A stretch of 7,466 nt of DNA from NCBI GenBank assembly GCA_035628035.1, contig DASPKS010000016.1, positions 1-7,466 on the forward strand, in the 5' to 3' direction. The notes beneath the pieces were generated by a model. The model searched no databases, had not been told where the DNA came from, and worked only from the letters and a program-made list of their open reading frames with translations. Made by a program: the position numbers and the translations under genes. Positions 5,947-7,466 of the stretch are shown piece by piece (the first letter of the stretch is position 1; every line of letters starts with the position of its first letter). Source of the DNA: DASPKS01 sp035628035 (GTDB lineage Bacteria > Bacteroidota > Rhodothermia > Rhodothermales > Rubricoccaceae).

Positions 5947-6687
5947 ATGCGCCTGTTCGTCTGGCCGGTCGACGCCGCACGGGCGCTGGCCCGCGCATGG
6001 GCCCCGGCCCAGGTGGAGCGCGTCGAAGGGGCGCCCCATGAAGCGCTGGCCGCGCTCCTCCGGGGCGAGGTCGACCTCGCGCTCGTCCCCACGCTCGACG
6101 CCCTCCGCGCGGCCGACGACCTCGCGCTCGTCCCCGGCGTAGGGCTTGTAGGGGGGAGCAGCCCGGCGGCCCGCCTCGTCGTGGGCGGCGCCCTCGACGC
6201 GCTACAGACGGTCGCCTTCGACCCGCGCCTCGCGCAGGAGGCCCTCCTCACGCAGGTCGTCCTCCGCGAGCACTACGACGCCCGCCCTTCTTTCCTTCCG
6301 GCCGACCCTGCGGCGTCCCTCGCTGACCTCCTTACCCGAGCCGATGCCGCACTCGTTCGTCCCGACCGTGTGGGGGAGACCGACGGTGCGCTCGTGCTCG
6401 ACCTCGGGCAGGAGTGGCTCGACCTCACCGCCCGCCCGATGGTGTGGGGGCTCGTCGCCGCCCGCGCGGGCGCCCTCGGCGCGAAGGAAGCCCGGGCGCT
6501 CCGCGCCGCTGCCCGCCGCGCCGTGCCCCCCACTGAGGGCGCGTTTGTCCTCGACGGCTACGCCCTCGGCGGCCTCGACGCCTTCGCCGACTACCTCTAC
6601 GCGCACGGCTCCCTCGACGACCTCCCGGAGCTCCCGTTCGTGGAGCATGGGGAGGAAGCGCCCGAGGACGATGCGCTCGATGCCTGA
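5947..6687 (+). CDS. MqnA/MqnD-family protein (menaquinone biosynthesis, futalosine pathway), divergent
   Basis: A 246-residue protein of the VitK2_biosynth fold (periplasmic-binding-protein-like), whose best-known member MqnA dehydrates chorismate to 3-enolpyruvylbenzoate at the start of the futalosine route to menaquinone. Family features are ALAALLRGEVDLALVPTLDAL (33-53 region), LALVPGVGLVGGSSPAARLV (59-78 region) and VAFDPRLAQEALLTQVVLREHY (89-110 region). DLGQEWLDLTARPMVWGLVAARAG (152-175 region) corresponds to the usual 'DLGxxWxxLTGLPFVFAxWVAR', and the ending GYALGGLDAFADYL also fits. The N terminus reads RLFVWPVDAARALARAW where MqnA proteins usually have a V-P-Y-L-N-x-x-P-L motif, so the conserved Asn appears to be Ala. 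Activity as a chorismate dehydratase is therefore uncertain; it could be a divergent MqnA, an MqnD-like enzyme or a repurposed paralogue. It lies between rplS and smpB and has only a weak Shine-Dalgarno sequence. Confidence 0.75.
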   Translation: MRLFVWPVDAARALARAWAPAQVERVEGAPHEALAALLRGEVDLALVPTLDALRAADDLALVPGVGLVGGSSPAARLVVGGALDALQTVAFDPRLAQEALLTQVVLREHYDARPSFLPADPAASLADLLTRADAALVRPDRVGETDGALVLDLGQEWLDLTARPMVWGLVAARAGALGAKEARALRAAARRAVPPTEGAFVLDGYALGGLDAFADYLYAHGSLDDLPELPFVEHGEEAPEDDALDA

Positions 6688-6705
6688 GGCGCCGTTTCTT
6701 CCGTC

Positions 6706-7182
6706 ATGTCTGAGACCCCTGGCCTGCTCCTCGTCGCCACGAACCGGCGTGCGCGGCACGACTACCACCTCGAAGCGCCTGTCGAGGCGGGGCTCGTGCT
6801 GCAGGGGTCGGAGGTGAAGTCGCTCCGCGAGGGGAAGGCGCAGCTCCAGGACGCCTTCGTCGCATTTCGGGCCGACGGGGCCGACCTCGTAGGCGTCCAC
6901 ATCCCGCCGTACGCGCACGGTGGCTACGCCAACCACGAGCCGACGCGCCCGCGCCGGCTGCTCCTCCACGCCCGCGAGATCGAGAAGCTCAAGAAGGGCG
7001 TCGAGCAGAAGGGGTACACCATCGTCCCGCTCCGGCTTTACTTCCGGAACGGCCGCGCGAAGGTCGAGATCGCCCTCGCGAAGGGGAAGAAGCACTTCGA
7101 CAAGCGCGAGACCATCGCCACCCGCGACGAGCAGCGCCGCCTCGACCGCGTGCTGAAAGGGGACCGCCGCGACCGGGACTAG
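6706..7182 (+). CDS. smpB: SsrA (tmRNA)-binding protein SmpB
   Basis: A 158-residue protein of normal length that escorts tmRNA into stalled ribosomes for trans-translation. The OB-fold core shows VATNRRARHDYHL near the N terminus, GLVLQGSEVKSLREGKAQLQ (29-48) and LVGVHIPPYAHGGYANHEP (61-79). RPRRLLLHAREIEKLKKGV (81-99), KGYTIVPLRLYF (102-113) and AKGKKHFDKRE (125-135) follow. The basic C-terminal tail (from about 134, RDEQRRLDRVLKGDRR) is the part that becomes helical and mimics the missing mRNA/codon in the decoding centre. The gene starts 18 bases after the mqnA-family stop without a clear Shine-Dalgarno sequence. The tmRNA gene itself is not in the window. Identification is secure. Confidence 0.97.
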   Translation: MSETPGLLLVATNRRARHDYHLEAPVEAGLVLQGSEVKSLREGKAQLQDAFVAFRADGADLVGVHIPPYAHGGYANHEPTRPRRLLLHAREIEKLKKGVEQKGYTIVPLRLYFRNGRAKVEIALAKGKKHFDKRETIATRDEQRRLDRVLKGDRRDRD

Positions 7183-7234
7183 GCGGGAGGGGCAATCGGC
7201 CCGATCTTCCGGCCGCTGATAACTGCTTACTGGA

Positions 7235-7466
7235 ATGCCGTTTCCTCCCGTCGAAGAACAGCTCGCCGCGATCCGGCGCGGCGTGGCCGAGATCCTGCCC
7301 GAGGACGCCCTCGCGGCGAAGCTGAAGCAGTCGGCGGACGCGAACCGCCCGCTCACGGTCAAGCTCGGGTGCGACCCCTCGCGGCCCGACCTCCACCTCG
7401 GGCATGCCGTCGTCCTCCGGAAGCTCCGGCAGTTCCAGGACCTCGGCCACAAGGCCGTGCTCATCG
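7235..7466 (+). CDS. tyrS: Tyrosyl-tRNA synthetase, N-terminal part (runs off the right edge)
   Basis: An ATG at 7235 opens a frame of 77 complete codons to the window edge. The translation contains LTVKLGCDPSRPDLHLGHAVVLRKLRQFQDLGHKAVLI at 40-77 (given here only as key parts): GCDPSRPD, the class I HIGH signature HLGH (54-57) and VVLRKLRQFQDLGH. The combination GxDPTxPDLHLGHxVVLRKLRQFQ is diagnostic of bacterial tyrosyl-tRNA synthetase, apparently of the TyrZ/TyrS2 subgroup, which charges tRNA-Tyr. Ser replaces the usual Thr after DP, a mild change. The KMSKS loop and anticodon-binding domains lie beyond the window. The start sits 52 bases after smpB, behind a locally A/T-richer stretch (ctgataactgcttactgg) that could hold a promoter, but no consensus is clear. 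Confidence 0.9.
   Translation, partial: MPFPPVEEQLAAIRRGVAEILPEDALAAKLKQSADANRPLTVKLGCDPSRPDLHLGHAVVLRKLRQFQDLGHKAVLI

Noticed and set aside
7183..7234. tmRNA or tRNA next to smpB
   Set aside because: The gap is only 52 bases and shows no tRNA-like arms or CCA end.
1..7466. CRISPR arrays, transposase genes, phage genes or inverted-repeat-bounded elements
   Set aside because: No repeat-spacer pattern, integrase/transposase motif or terminal inverted repeats were found; the window is core chromosome with conserved gene order.

Overview
The window is a stretch of GC-rich bacterial chromosome, densely coding and mostly on the + strand. Third codon positions are strongly G/C-biased. One short secreted protein ends in a recognisable type IX secretion (T9SS) sorting domain, which restricts the host to the Bacteroidota/Rhodothermota group. 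High GC plus a T9SS tail points most naturally to a Rhodothermota lineage (Rhodothermales, Salinibacter or Rubricoccaceae-like). That placement is inference, because no rRNA is present.

Layout: at the left edge is the 5' end of a gene on the - strand that looks like tryptophan 2,3-dioxygenase. Divergent from it lies a small exported FG-GAP-repeat protein with a T9SS sorting domain. After a 243-base non-coding gap comes a long co-directional block: ffh, rpsP, rimM, trmD, rplS, an mqnA-family gene, smpB and the start of tyrS. The ffh-rpsP-rimM-trmD-rplS order is the classic translation/secretion cluster (SRP GTPase, ribosomal protein S16, 16S maturation factor, tRNA m1G37 methyltransferase, ribosomal protein L19). 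SmpB (trans-translation) and tyrosyl-tRNA synthetase extend the translation theme. The mqnA-family gene (menaquinone/futalosine pathway) is the metabolic outlier.

The most unusual object is rpsP. A normal S16 core of about 90 residues continues in the same frame into a charged coiled coil, a very acidic, lysine-free linker of about 175 residues, and a C-terminal helix-hairpin-helix domain, giving a 430-residue protein. L19, three genes downstream, also carries a roughly 66-residue low-complexity tail. A strong intrinsic-terminator-like hairpin lies between rpsP and rimM and may split or attenuate the usual operon. Other points worth checking are a possible internal promoter before rplS, a perfect hairpin just before the mqnA-family start, and loss of the usual N-terminal active-site motif in that mqnA-family protein. 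No RNA genes, CRISPR arrays, insertion sequences or phage genes were found.
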